A stretch of DNA of 64,000 nt from Ancylobacter koreensis (GTDB lineage: Bacteria > Pseudomonadota > Alphaproteobacteria > Rhizobiales > Xanthobacteraceae): contig NZ_JALKCG010000001.1 in assembly GCF_023016525.1 (NCBI RefSeq), positions 868,001 through 932,000 of the forward strand, read 5' to 3'. The notes under the pieces were generated by a model. It saw only the letters and a list, made by a program, of their open reading frames with translations. It did not search any database and had not been told where the DNA came from. This document shows, one piece after another, positions 16,853 through 27,300 of this stretch (within the stretch, counting starts at the first letter, position 1; each line of letters opens with the position of its first letter). The translations under genes and the position numbers were made by a program.

Positions 16853-17115
16853 AGCCGTCATCCCGGACGGCCCGCAGGGACGATCCGGGATCACATACGT
16901 CGCTTGCAGGACGGCGGGCGACTCGGCTCCGTCGCTTACAGGATGGCAGGGATCACAGCCGCTCCACGGCGGCCATCCTGTGGCCGGTGCTCCACGGTCG
17001 CCATCGCACAGTCGCACAGCCGTCATCTCGGACGGCCCGCCGGGGCGATCCGGGATCGCACTGTCGCTTGCAGGCCGGCCGGCGACCCGGCTCTGTCGCT
17101 TACAGGATGGCCGGG
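16853..17115. repeat. Two direct copies of a ~99-bp repeat containing a REP-like hairpin
   Basis: Copy A is at 16853-16951 and copy B at 17018-17115, about 85-90% identical by eye. Each begins with AGCCGTCATC and a hairpin of the ATCCCGGA...TCCGGGAT type and ends with GTCGCTTACAGGATGGC. Shorter repeats around GCTCCACGG lie between the copies. The hairpin matches palindromes found at 50930 and 58041, so this is a dispersed family amplified here. The rest, to 17318, has no gene. Confidence 0.8.
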
Positions 17116-17318
17116 GCCGCGGCTCCGCGCCTCAGGGAATATCGCTTTTCGCCAAGTCTGCTTCTCGCCAGACCTACTTCGCCAGACCTGCCCTCCCGGC
17201 GCCTGCCCTGCGCGAACCCGCGCAGCGCCGGCGCCTCGTAGCACCGGCCCTCGGGTCAAACGTAAGCCGGCCCCAAGGCGGGATGTCGTCCCGCTCCCGG
17301 CAGCGTCCGCGCGCCCGC

Positions 17319-17996
17319 TCAGTTGCCGAGCAGCGGCGCCAGTTCCTTGTCGAGATCGGCCGGGCTCATGGCGCCGGACACTTTCTTGCCATTGATGAAG
17401 AAGGTGGGCGTCGAATCGACGCCGAGCTGCGAGCCGAGCTTGGCGACCTCGTCGATCTGGCCGGCCAGCTTGGTGTCGTTCAGGCAGGCGTTGAACTGCT
17501 GCTCGCTCATGCCGCTCTGCTTGGCGATGGCGAGCAGCGCCTGCGCCGGGTTGTTGCCGAAGGCCCAGCTCTTCTGGGTCTCGAACAGCGTGTCGGTCAG
17601 CGGGTAGTATTTGCCCTCGCCGCCGCAGCGCGCCAGCATGAAGCCGGCCTTGGCCACGATGTCGAGCGGGAATTCGCGCAGGATGAAGCGCACCTTGCCG
17701 GTGTCGATGTATTTCTCCTTGAGCACCGGATAGGTGGTCTCGTGGAAATGCGCGCAGTGGCCGCAGGTCAGCGAGGCGTATTCGACGATCGTCACCGGCG
17801 CGTCGGCCTTGCCGAGCACCTGATCGGGCAGGGCGCCCGGCGCCATCAGCTTGGCGGCATCCACCGTCTGCGCCTCGGCGCGGCCGATCAGGCCCAGCCC
17901 GCCGGCCAGCCCGCCGGAGGAGGCGAGGGCGACGAGGGCGCCGGCCGTGAGCGCGGCGGTGCCGATACCTTCGAGGAAGCGACGGCGGTCGATCAT
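17319..17996 (-). CDS. DsbA-family thioredoxin-fold protein with Tat-like signal
   Basis: A 225-residue secreted protein. The N-terminus MIDRRRFLEGIGTAALTAGA resembles a twin-arginine signal and ends in AEA-Q around residue 42. The active site is CGHC in YASLTCGHCAHFHETTYP, with a cis-Pro segment in DSTPTFFINGKKVSG. It belongs with the DsbA/Com1-like oxidoreductases that act on periplasmic disulfides. ATG 17996 follows GGAG on the minus strand, whereas the upstream GTG at 18008 does not. It lies downstream of the DUF721 gene; dsbA-DUF721-mutY is a common alphaproteobacterial cluster. Confidence 0.93.
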   Translation of the reverse strand: MIDRRRFLEGIGTAALTAGALVALASSGGLAGGLGLIGRAEAQTVDAAKLMAPGALPDQVLGKADAPVTIVEYASLTCGHCAHFHETTYPVLKEKYIDTGKVRFILREFPLDIVAKAGFMLARCGGEGKYYPLTDTLFETQKSWAFGNNPAQALLAIAKQSGMSEQQFNACLNDTKLAGQIDEVAKLGSQLGVDSTPTFFINGKKVSGAMSPADLDKELAPLLGN

Positions 17997-18096
17997 GGTT
18001 TTCTCCACAGCAAGGCCGGGCGTCGCCGGCCCCAGAATGCATTAGCGCCTACAGCCAGCGCGCGGACATGGCAACGGGCGCGCGCCATACGCAGCG

Positions 18097-18630
18097 TCAC
18101 CGCTGCGTGAAGCGCGGGCCGGCGCGGCCGGGCGCGCGCGGCGGCTTGCGCATGTCGCGGGCGACGAGAACGCGGAGCCGGGCGAGCGCGTCGGCCAGCG
18201 CGGGGTCCTCGAAGGTGCCGACCTCGCGGTCGAGCCGGCGTCGCGCCTCGGCGCAGGCCCGCGCGTCCGGCTCGACGAAGGCCGCGCGGATGCGCGGGCG
18301 CGGCACCGGCCCCTGCCGCAGCGCGATGCGGCCGATGCAGCGCCAGCCGAAATAGCGGTTCACCCGCTCGATCACCACGGGCGCGTCGTGCTGCAACTCG
18401 ATGGCGAATCCGCCCTCGACCCGCACATGAAGCACGCCCGGCTCCTCGCTGTCGGCGCGTGCCGGCCAGGCGAGCTTGATGGGCACGGCCCGCGCGGCCA
18501 GCATCTCGCCGACGATGTCCGCCCAGCGGGTGACGATCTCCACCGAGGCGAGGCCGCGCTGGCGGCAGCTCTCGGCGATGGTGGCGTCGATCAGGTCGGC
18601 GAGCGGGCGCGGGTGCGAGCGTGGGGCCAT
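18097..18630 (-). CDS. DUF721 (DciA-like) protein
   Basis: A 177-residue protein. The N-terminal segment PLADLIDATIAESCRQRGLASVEI and the WADIVGEMLAARAVPIKLAWP motif are the DUF721 signature. Some DUF721 proteins are DciA helicase loaders that deliver DnaB at origins; whether this one does so is inference. The C-terminal half is basic and Arg/Ala-rich. ATG 18630 is used; an upstream frame exists but would run into the divergent mutY start region. Neighbours are mutY (divergent, 80 bases away) and the dsbA-like gene. Confidence 0.85.
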   Translation of the reverse strand: MAPRSHPRPLADLIDATIAESCRQRGLASVEIVTRWADIVGEMLAARAVPIKLAWPARADSEEPGVLHVRVEGGFAIELQHDAPVVIERVNRYFGWRCIGRIALRQGPVPRPRIRAAFVEPDARACAEARRRLDREVGTFEDPALADALARLRVLVARDMRKPPRAPGRAGPRFTQR

Positions 18631-18710
18631 GGGTCGGGAGCTGCGGAAAGCGGATGTCTTGCCGTAGGCGGCCGATGCGGCCACCTTGCGGATTCTTCGC
18701 AGAGGATCGC

Positions 18711-19790
18711 ATGCAAGCCGCCGCCAATCCAGCCGCGTTTCCGACTGAACCATCGCCCGCCGCGCTGCTCGCCTGGTACGACCGTCACCGCCGCCGCCTG
18801 CCCTGGCGCGCCGAGGGCGGCGCGCGGCAGGAGCCCTACCGCGTGTTTCTGTCGGAGATCATGCTGCAGCAGACCACGGTCGTGACGGTGGCGCCCTATT
18901 ATGCCGCCTTCCTCGCCCGCTGGCCGGATGTGGCGGCGCTGGCGGCAGCGCCGCTGGAGGAGGTGCTCTCGGCCTGGGCGGGGCTCGGCTATTACGCCCG
19001 CGCCCGCAACCTGCACGCCTGCGCCCGCGCCGTGGTGGAGCGCCATGGCGGGCGTTTCCCCGAGACGGAAGAGGCGCTGCTCGCGCTGCCGGGCATCGGC
19101 CCCTATACGGCGGCGGCCATCGCTTCCATTGCCTTCGAGCGCCGCGCCGCGCCGGTGGACGGCAATTGGGAGCGGGTCGTCGCCCGTCTCTTCGCGGTGA
19201 AAGCGGCGCTGCCCCGCGCGCGGCCGGCCCTGCGCGCGCTGGCGCTCACCCTGCTGCCCCCGGCGCGCTTTGGCGATTTCGCGCAGGCGATGATGGACTT
19301 GGGCGCTACCATCTGCACGCCGCGCAAGCCCGCCTGCGCGCTCTGCCCGTGGACCGAGGCCTGCGCGGCGCGGGCTTCCGGTGCGCCGGAGCGCTATCCC
19401 GTGAAGGCGGCCAAGGCCGCGAAGCCGACGCGGCGCGGCGTCGCCTTTCTCGCCGTGCGGGCGGACGGGGCGGTGCTGGTGCGCTCGCGGCCCCCGCGTG
19501 GCCTGCTCGGCGGCATGAGCGAGGTGCCCTCGACACCGTGGGAGGAGGAGCAGCCCGCCAAACCCGTCGTCCATGCCCCGCTCAGAGCTTCATGGACCGC
19601 GCTGAACGCGCCGGTGACGCATGTGTTCAGCCATTTCGCGCTGGAGCTGGAAGTCTGGCGCGCCGCGCTCCCGGCGGCCACGCCTGCACCCGACGGCCAT
19701 CGCTGGGTTGTGCCCGACGGTTTCGACGCGGAGGCGTTTCCGAGCGTGATGCGCAAGGTTCTTCGCCACGCCGGCTCCGGCGGCGAATGA
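18711..19790 (+). CDS. mutY: A/G-specific adenine glycosylase MutY
   Basis: A 359-residue enzyme that removes adenine mispaired with 8-oxoguanine. The catalytic Glu region is FLSEIMLQQTTV, the helix-hairpin-helix is LPGIGPYTAAAIASIAF, and the catalytic Asp lies in PVDGNWERVVARLF. The [4Fe-4S] cluster ligands are in CTPRKPACALCPWTEAC (C-x6-C-x2-C-x5-C pattern). A C-terminal NUDIX-like domain senses the 8-oxoG. Divergent from DUF721; an EcfG-like promoter for csbD overlaps its stop codon. Confidence 0.97.
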   Translation: MQAAANPAAFPTEPSPAALLAWYDRHRRRLPWRAEGGARQEPYRVFLSEIMLQQTTVVTVAPYYAAFLARWPDVAALAAAPLEEVLSAWAGLGYYARARNLHACARAVVERHGGRFPETEEALLALPGIGPYTAAAIASIAFERRAAPVDGNWERVVARLFAVKAALPRARPALRALALTLLPPARFGDFAQAMMDLGATICTPRKPACALCPWTEACAARASGAPERYPVKAAKAAKPTRRGVAFLAVRADGAVLVRSRPPRGLLGGMSEVPSTPWEEEQPAKPVVHAPLRASWTALNAPVTHVFSHFALELEVWRAALPAATPAPDGHRWVVPDGFDAEAFPSVMRKVLRHAGSGGE

Positions 19791-19812
19791 ACCTTCCCGC
19801 TCGTGGATCGTT
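19788..19812 (+). promoter_or_regulatory. EcfG-like promoter before csbD
   Basis: TGAAC (19788-19792), N16, CGTT (19809-19812) differs from the GGAAC-N16-CGTT consensus by one base in the -35 element. The -35 overlaps the mutY stop codon. csbD starts about 50 bases downstream. Confidence 0.5.
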
Positions 19813-19860
19813 ATTCCTGCAACCCGCGCTTACGCGGACGGAAATCAGGAGATGACCACC

Positions 19861-20049
19861 ATGGGCAGCACGATGGACAAGGCCAAGGGCCACGCCAACG
19901 AGGCCATCGGCAATGTGAAGCAGGCGGCCGGCAAGGCCACCGGCTCGGAGAAGCTTCAGGTCGAGGGCAAGGCCCAGGAGCTGAAGGGCGAGGGCCAGAA
20001 GGCCAAGGGCGAGATCAAGGATGCGGTGAAGAAGGCCGGCAATCTCTGA
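19861..20049 (+). CDS. CsbD-family stress protein
   Basis: A 62-residue hydrophilic protein with the CsbD pattern: MGSTMDKAKGHANEAIGNVKQ, then KLQVEGKAQELKGEGQKAKGEIK. CsbD-like proteins are general-stress proteins of unknown biochemical function. AGGAG at 19847-19851 sits nine bases before ATG 19861 and directly abuts ATG 19852, so I chose the second; the longer form would add MTT. A terminator follows at 20071 and an EcfG-like promoter precedes it. Confidence 0.9.
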   Translation: MGSTMDKAKGHANEAIGNVKQAAGKATGSEKLQVEGKAQELKGEGQKAKGEIKDAVKKAGNL

Positions 20050-20070
20050 GGCTTTCCCGCAGAATGTCGA

Positions 20071-20098
20071 AAGGCCGCCCCGACGGGCGGCCTTTTTT
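20071..20098 (+). terminator. Rho-independent terminator after csbD
   Basis: AAGGCCGCCC (20071-20080), loop CGAC, GGGCGGCCTT (20085-20094), then T residues to 20098: a perfect 10-bp stem with a T-run. Confidence 0.93.
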
Positions 20099-20117
20099 CA
20101 TGCGTACCGCGCGAGGC

Positions 20118-21299
<1,182 letters not shown>

Positions 21300-21433
21300 T
21301 CAACCCTACTCGCTACCGGACGCAACACTCACGCGGCCGCCGCCGGACCCGAGGGATGCGCGGCGGCGCCTGTCCACAATCTCCGTCGCGCAGGGTAAAG
21401 ACCGGGTAAAGGTAATCACCGGGGGAACGCGAC

Positions 21434-22510
21434 ATGGTCGAAACCATCGGTAAACCATCGCCACCGCCCGAAACGCCGCCCCCCGCAGCGCCGCTGCCGG
21501 CCGCCGGCGATCTGCCGCGCTGGCATGGCGACGGGCTGATCGCCCGCTCCGTGCGTTTCGCCCTCACGGTGATGGCGCCGATCGTTTGCGGCCTCGTCGT
21601 CGGCGTCGATACCTGGATGATCTACGCCATGCTCACCTGCATCCTCGGCTTTACCCTCGACAAGGGCGGGCCGGTGCTGGAGCGGCTCGTCTGGATCGGC
21701 GCGGCGGGTGTTGTGGTGCTCGCCGGCACCGGCATCGGCACGCTTGTGGCGCACCATACCGGCCTCGTCATCCTGGCCTTCGCACTCGCCGGGGCGCTCT
21801 ACGCTCTGGTGGAGAGCATCGACGCCGGCGCCGCCGCCGCGGCCCGCTTCCTGTGCCTGACGCTCGCCGTCGGCGCGCTCTATGCGCCGGTGCAGCCGCT
21901 CGACCTGCCCGTGGTGGCCGGCTTCGTGCTTTATGCGTGGCTGGTGTCGCTCGGATGGGACGTGGCGGTGCGCCTGTGGCGGCCCTCGGCGGCGCCGGAC
22001 CCGCGCGCGCTGCTGGCGCGGCTGCGCGCCACCGAGCGCGAGCGCTGGATTTTCGCGGGGGCGGTGGCGATCTCGGTGCCGCTCGCCCTGTTCACCAGCC
22101 TCGCCCTCGGCCTGCACCGGCCCTATTGGGCGCTGATCGCCATCGTGCTGGTGCTTCGGGCGGATTCGCTGGCGAGCCGGCAGCTCATGCGCCAGCAGAT
22201 CCTCGGCACCCTGCTCGGCATCCTCGCGGCGCTGGCCTTCGGCTTCCTGTTCACCGCCCATGCCGCACTGCTCACCGGCATGGCGGTGGCGGCGCTGCTG
22301 CGCTGGCCGGCGCAGCAGCTCAACGGTACGCTCGGCGCGGCGGCGCTCACCGCCTTCATCATGCTGCTGCTGGAAGTGGTCGCCGGCGGGGTCGGCGGGG
22401 CCGCCCGCGATATCGTCGAGCGGCTGGTCGACGTCATGGTGGGCTGCGTCTTCGCCTTCGTCGCGCTGGAGCTCGACCGGCTCGGTCAGCGCCTGCTGCG
22501 CCGCCGCTAG
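21434..22510 (+). CDS. FUSC-family membrane protein
   Basis: A 358-residue integral membrane protein. After a Pro-rich cytoplasmic leader it has two blocks of hydrophobic helices (residues roughly 37-180 and 205-345) with a soluble loop between them (AAPDPRALLARLRATERER). The second block carries the FUSC_2 signature PYWALIAIVLVLRADSLASRQLMRQQILGTLLG. FUSC relatives include aromatic-acid and fusaric-acid exporters; this protein is short and lacks an obvious partner, so the substrate is unknown. Divergent from ccrM. Confidence 0.85.
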   Translation: MVETIGKPSPPPETPPPAAPLPAAGDLPRWHGDGLIARSVRFALTVMAPIVCGLVVGVDTWMIYAMLTCILGFTLDKGGPVLERLVWIGAAGVVVLAGTGIGTLVAHHTGLVILAFALAGALYALVESIDAGAAAAARFLCLTLAVGALYAPVQPLDLPVVAGFVLYAWLVSLGWDVAVRLWRPSAAPDPRALLARLRATERERWIFAGAVAISVPLALFTSLALGLHRPYWALIAIVLVLRADSLASRQLMRQQILGTLLGILAALAFGFLFTAHAALLTGMAVAALLRWPAQQLNGTLGAAALTAFIMLLLEVVAGGVGGAARDIVERLVDVMVGCVFAFVALELDRLGQRLLRRR

Positions 22511-22517
22511 GCGTGTG

Positions 22518-23489
22518 TCAGGCCCCGCCTTCCGGCAGGCGGCGGTCGCGCAGGGCGAGGCCGGCCAGCACCAGCGCGAAGCCGAGGCCGTGATAGAGCT
22601 GCATCGCCTCGCCGATCAGCCCGATGCCGAGCGCGCCGCCGAATACCGGCATGAGCTGCAGGAACTGGCCCGCCCGCGTCGGGCCCAGCGTTGCGACCCC
22701 GCGGGCCCACAGGATGAAGCCGAGCGTCGGCAGGCTGCCGACATAGAGCACCAGCAACACGATGGCGCCGGGCCGCGCGGCGTCCGCCCCGAGCGTCGCG
22801 ATCTCCCACAGCGCCACTGGCGCCAGCGCGACGAGGCCGAAGGGAATGCTCACGGTGAGTGCAGCAGCTGGCGAGAGCGTGGTGGGGAAGCGCTTCAACA
22901 GCACGGCATAGAGCGCGAAGGCGGCGATGCCGAGGAAGAGCAGCACGTCGCCGCCATGCAGGTCGAGCCGCGCCAGCGTGGCGATGTCGCCGCGCAGCAC
23001 GATCAGCCCGACCCCGGCGGTGGAGACGGCGAGCGCCAGCCGCGAGCGGGCCGAGGTGCGCTCGCCGAGCAGCAGCCAGCCGAACAGGCCGACAAGGATC
23101 GGCGCCGCCGCCCCGATGATCGAGCCATTGACGAGGCTGGTATGGGCGAGGCCGGCATAGATCAGCACGGTGAAGACGCCGATGTTCAGTACGCCGCAGG
23201 CGAGCCAGAACGGCCAGCGCCGGGCGATCTCGCCGCGTTTGGCCAGAATCTCAGGGCCGGTGAAAGGCAGCAGCAGGGCGAAGGCCAGCGCCCAGCGGGC
23301 GGCGGAGAGGGCTGCCGGCGGCACGATGTCGGCGGCCAGCCGCCCGGCGAGGAAATTGCCCGACCACAGCAGGGCGGCGCCCGCCAGCGCCAGCGCGGCG
23401 AGATTGGCCGGCGTGCCGAGCCCGGCGGTGCGGAACGAGCCGGCCGTACGGGAGACCAGCGGGGTAAACGTGTCTGCCACCAATGCCAC
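22518..23489 (-). CDS. EamA/DMT-family transporter
   Basis: A 323-residue protein with ten hydrophobic helices in two EamA halves (start LAALALAGAALLWSGNFLAGR; second half GGDVLLFLGIAAFALYAVLLKRF). The family exports metabolites, often amino acids. It begins with GTG at 23489, preceded by GGGAGG on the minus strand. An Lrp-type regulator gene lies 128 bases upstream in the same direction, and a palindrome (23537-23557) occupies the gap, so Lrp control is likely. The transported compound is not known. Confidence 0.92.
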   Translation of the reverse strand: MALVADTFTPLVSRTAGSFRTAGLGTPANLAALALAGAALLWSGNFLAGRLAADIVPPAALSAARWALAFALLLPFTGPEILAKRGEIARRWPFWLACGVLNIGVFTVLIYAGLAHTSLVNGSIIGAAAPILVGLFGWLLLGERTSARSRLALAVSTAGVGLIVLRGDIATLARLDLHGGDVLLFLGIAAFALYAVLLKRFPTTLSPAAALTVSIPFGLVALAPVALWEIATLGADAARPGAIVLLVLYVGSLPTLGFILWARGVATLGPTRAGQFLQLMPVFGGALGIGLIGEAMQLYHGLGFALVLAGLALRDRRLPEGGA

Positions 23490-23536
23490 GACGCGCCTCC
23501 CGTGAGTGCCGAGCGGAACAGGGAAAGATGCCTGAT

Positions 23537-23557
23537 TAGGTCAGTGTAATTGACCTA
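23537..23557. promoter_or_regulatory. Palindromic operator before the EamA transporter
   Basis: TAGGTCA (23537-23543) and TGACCTA (23551-23557) are perfect inverted arms separated by seven bases. The site is AT-richer than its surroundings and 48 bases upstream of the transporter start. The neighbouring Lrp-type regulator is the obvious candidate binder. Confidence 0.55.
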
Positions 23558-23617
23558 GTTCGGCATGTCCTTGCGTTCTCGGGCGCTTGGAGCCCTGACG
23601 GCGGCAGATTCTGCCGT

Positions 23618-24166
23618 TCAGGCGGGCTTTTTCGGTCGCGTCATCTCGCTGCCTGTCTTTTCGGCAGCGGAATCGGTCGTCGCGACGGGGCGCAGATGGT
23701 CGAGCGGCAGATGCCCGCTTTCCTTCACCCGCTTGAGCGCCAGCGAGGAGCGCACGCCGCGCACGCCGGGCAGGCCCATCAATATGTCATGGGCGAAATG
23801 GGCGAAGCCGTCGAGGTCCTCGCACACCACATGCAGCATGTAGTCGCTGTCGCCCGTCACGCTGTAGCAGGCGACGACCTGTGGCAGCGCGAGCACCGCC
23901 GCCTCGAACGCGCGGGCGGCCTCCTCGACCTGCCGTTCCAGATGCACATGGATGAAGGCGAGCACGCCCAGCCCCAGCCGTCCCGGCTCCAGCCGCGCCT
24001 GATAGGAGGCGATCAGCCCCTCCTCCTCCAGCCGGCGTGTGCGCCTGAGGCACGGCGAGGGCGACAGGCCGATGCGCTCGGAAAGCTCGGCATTGGTCAG
24101 CCTGCCGTCCTGCTGCAGTTCACGCAGGATGCGCAGATCGAACATGTCGAGCGCTGGAGCGCGCAT
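23618..24166 (-). CDS. Lrp/AsnC-family transcriptional regulator
   Basis: A 182-residue regulator. The HTH is near the N-terminus (MFDLRILRELQQDGRLTNAELSERIGLSPSPCLRRTRRLE), and the RAM effector domain follows (FIHVHLERQVEEAARAFEAAV, VVACYSVTGDSDYMLHVVCEDLDGF). ATG 24166 has GGAGA upstream on the minus strand. It probably controls the downstream EamA transporter. The C-terminal tail after VKESGHLPL is longer than usual and basic. Confidence 0.93.
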   Translation of the reverse strand: MRAPALDMFDLRILRELQQDGRLTNAELSERIGLSPSPCLRRTRRLEEEGLIASYQARLEPGRLGLGVLAFIHVHLERQVEEAARAFEAAVLALPQVVACYSVTGDSDYMLHVVCEDLDGFAHFAHDILMGLPGVRGVRSSLALKRVKESGHLPLDHLRPVATTDSAAEKTGSEMTRPKKPA

Positions 24167-24361
24167 GATCTGTCTCCATAAGGCCATTTCGCGGCAGAAT
24201 CGGGCGGCAAGGCGCAGTGTGACGGCAGGAGCCGCGCGGCCGCAATAGGCCATTGGTCAGGCCGCCGGCAGGCGGTCGTGCAGCTCGCAAGCCGCAACAT
24301 GTCGTGGATCGCCACCCGCCATCCACTTGAACTTGTGGTTGGCCGGCGTCACCCTAGGGCC

Positions 24362-27300
24362 ATGAAGTTCACCCGCCTCCGCCTCGTCGGCTTCAAGACC
24401 TTCGTCGAGCCGACCGACATGCTGATCGAGCCCGGCCTCACCGGCGTCGTGGGCCCGAACGGCTGCGGCAAGTCGAACCTCGTCGAGGCGATGCGCTGGG
24501 TGATGGGTGAGAGCTCCTACAAGGCGATGCGCGCCGAGGGGATGGACGACGTCATCTTCGGCGGCTCCACCACGCGCCCGTCCCGCAACACCGCCGAGGT
24601 GGTGCTCACCGTCGACAACGCCGACCGCTCCGCCCCGGCGGTGTTCAACGACGCCGACTTCCTGGAGATTTCCCGCCGCATCGAACGCGAGGCCGGCTCC
24701 TCCTACCGCATCAACGGGCGCGAGGTGCGCGCGCGCGACGTGCAGATACTGTTCGCCGACGCCTCCTCCGGTTCGCGCTCGCCCTCCATGGTGCGGCAGG
24801 GCCAGATCGGCGAGATCGTCGGTGCCAAGCCCTCGGCGCGTCGCCGGCTGCTGGAGGAGGCGGCGGGCGTCGCCGGCCTGCATGCGCGGCGGCAGGAGGC
24901 GGAGATGCGCCTGCGCGCCGCCGAGACCAACCTCACCCGCCTTGAGGACGTGATCGGCCAGATCGCCGGCCAGCTCGACGCGCTGCGCCGCCAGTCGCGT
25001 CAGGCGGTGCGTTACCGCGTTCTCTCGACCGACATCCGCAAAGGGGAAGCCGCGCTGCTCTGGCTGCGCTGGCTGGAGGCGAATGGCGGGCTCAGCGAGG
25101 CGACCCGCGCGCTCGACCTCGCCGTGCGCGAGGTCGCCGCGCGCACGCTGGCACAGGGCGAGGCCGCCCGCGCGGCCGGTGTCGCCGCGCACGGATTGCC
25201 GGCGTTGCGCGAGGCCGATGCCGCCGCCGCCGCCGCCCTGCAAAGGCTGACGCTGGCGCGCGGCGAGCTGGAGCGCGAGGAGACCCGCGCGGGCGCCCGC
25301 CGCGAAGAACTCGACCGCCGCCTGACCCAGCTCGCCGGCGACATGGAGCGCGAACGGGCGCTCGCCGCCGATGCCGGTGCCATGCTGGAGCGCCTTGTCG
25401 AGGAGGCGGAGGAACTCGCCTTCGCGCAGGAGCAGGTGGCCGAGCTTGAAGCCGAGGCTGTGGCGCTGCGCGAGGAGGCCGCCGCTCGGCTGGCCGATTC
25501 CGAGCGGGACTTCGCCGAGGCGACCGCCGCCAATGCCGAGAGCGCCGCCCGGCGCGGGGCGCTGGAGCGCGCGCTGCGCGAGGAAGGCGAGCGCCTCGCC
25601 CGTCTCCAGCGCGAGACGCAGGCATTGGCCGGCGAACGTCGCCAGCTTGAGGAGGCCATCGGCGCCGCCCGGCTCGACGAGCGCCGCGAGGTCGCCGACA
25701 TGGCGCAGGAGGCCTTCTCCGGCGCCGAGGCCGCCGCGCTCGACGCCGAGAACGCCCACGCGGCCGCCCGCGCCGCGCTCGATCAGGCCCGCCGCCCGCT
25801 CGCCGAGGCCGAGCGCGCGGCGCAGCGCCTTGAGACCGAGGCGCGCACCCTCGCCAAGCTGCTCGACGTCGGCGCGCACCGGCAATGGCCGCCGGTGCTC
25901 GATTCCATCCGTGTCGCGCGCGGCTTCGAGAGCGCGCTCGGCGCGGCGCTGGGCGACGATCTCGACGCTCCGGCGGATGCCGAGGCGCCCGTGCACTGGG
26001 CGCTGGTCGACGCCACGGGCGACGCGTCGCTGCCCGAGGGGGTCGAGGCACTGGCGCTCCATGTCGAGGCGCCGCCGGAACTGGCCCGCCGTCTCGCCCA
26101 GATCGGCGTGGTGCTGGCCCATGACGGCCCCCGGCTTTCCGCGCTTCTCAAGCCCGGCCAGCGCCTCGTCTCGCGCGAGGGCGACCTGTGGCGCTGGGAC
26201 GGGCTGACCGCCGCCGCCGACGCGCCGACCGCCGCTGCCCGGCGCCTAGCCGAGCGCAACCGCCTCGCCGATATCGAGGCCGAGCTGGAGGGCGCGCGCG
26301 CCGAGGTGACGATCCACCGCGCCGCGCTGGAGATGGCGGAAGCCTCGCTGCGTGCCGCCGGCGCCCGCGAGAACGCTGCCCGCGAGGGCCGCCGCGCCGC
26401 GCTGCGCACCATGGAGGCCGCGCGCGAGGAACTCTCCCGCGCCGAGCGGGCCGCCGGGGAGCAGAATGCCCGCCTCGCCGCGCTCGCCGCCAATCTGGTG
26501 CGGCTCGATGTCGAGCGCGAGAAGGCGGAAGCCGCGCTTGCCGAGGCGAGCGAGGCCGTCGCCGCCCAGCCGCCCGCCGCCGAGGGCGAGGCGTGGCTCG
26601 CCGAGATTCGCGCCCGCGTGGCGCAGGACCGCGCCGTGCTGGCGGAGGTGCGCGCCCGCGCCGAGGCGCAGCTCCGCGAGCGCGAGCAGCGCGCCCGCCG
26701 CCTCTCCGCCATCGCCGCCGAGCGGGCCTCGTGGGAGGGACGCGCGGGCGGCACCGGCGAGCGCGTGGCGGCGCTGGAGACGCGTATCGTCGAGGCTGCC
26801 GGCGAGCGCGACGGCCTGCTGGATGCGCCGGCCCATTTCGCGACGCGTCGCCGCGCGCTTTTCGACGAGATCGCCCGTGCCGAGGAGGCGCGCCGCGCCG
26901 CCTCCGACGCGCTCACGGCCGCCGAATCGGGGCAGGCCGAGACCGAGAAGGCCGCCCGCGCCGCGCTCGACGCGCTGGCCACCGCCCGCGAGGAGAGCGC
27001 GCGCGCCGAGGCGCGCGTGGAGGCCGCCCGCCAGCGCCGGCAGGATCTGGAGCGCGAGATCGGCGAGGTGCTGGACGGCAACCCGGAGGATGCGCGCGAG
27101 ATCGCCGGGCTGGCGCCCGACGCCGCCCTGCCGGCGGTGGCCGATGTGGAGACCGAGCTCGGGCGCCTCAAGGCCGACCGCGAGCGGCTCGGCGCGGTCA
27201 ATCTGCGCGCCGAGGAAGAGCTCACGCAGATCGAGGGCCAGCACAAGGGCCTCGCTTCCGAGCGCGACGACCTGACCGAGGCGATCAAGCGGCTGCGACA

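Noticed and set aside
16853-17115. CRISPR-like array
   Set aside because: Only two copies of a long unit with mismatches and a hairpin core; no short uniform repeat-spacer pattern and no cas genes.
15808-17318. tRNA or integrase marking the AT-rich island as an integrative element
   Set aside because: I found no tRNA-like sequence, integrase or clear direct-repeat attachment site at either border.
23594-23622. Terminator after the Lrp gene
   Set aside because: A hairpin around CGGCAG-ATT-CTGCCG overlaps the Lrp stop codon, but no T-run follows on the minus strand.
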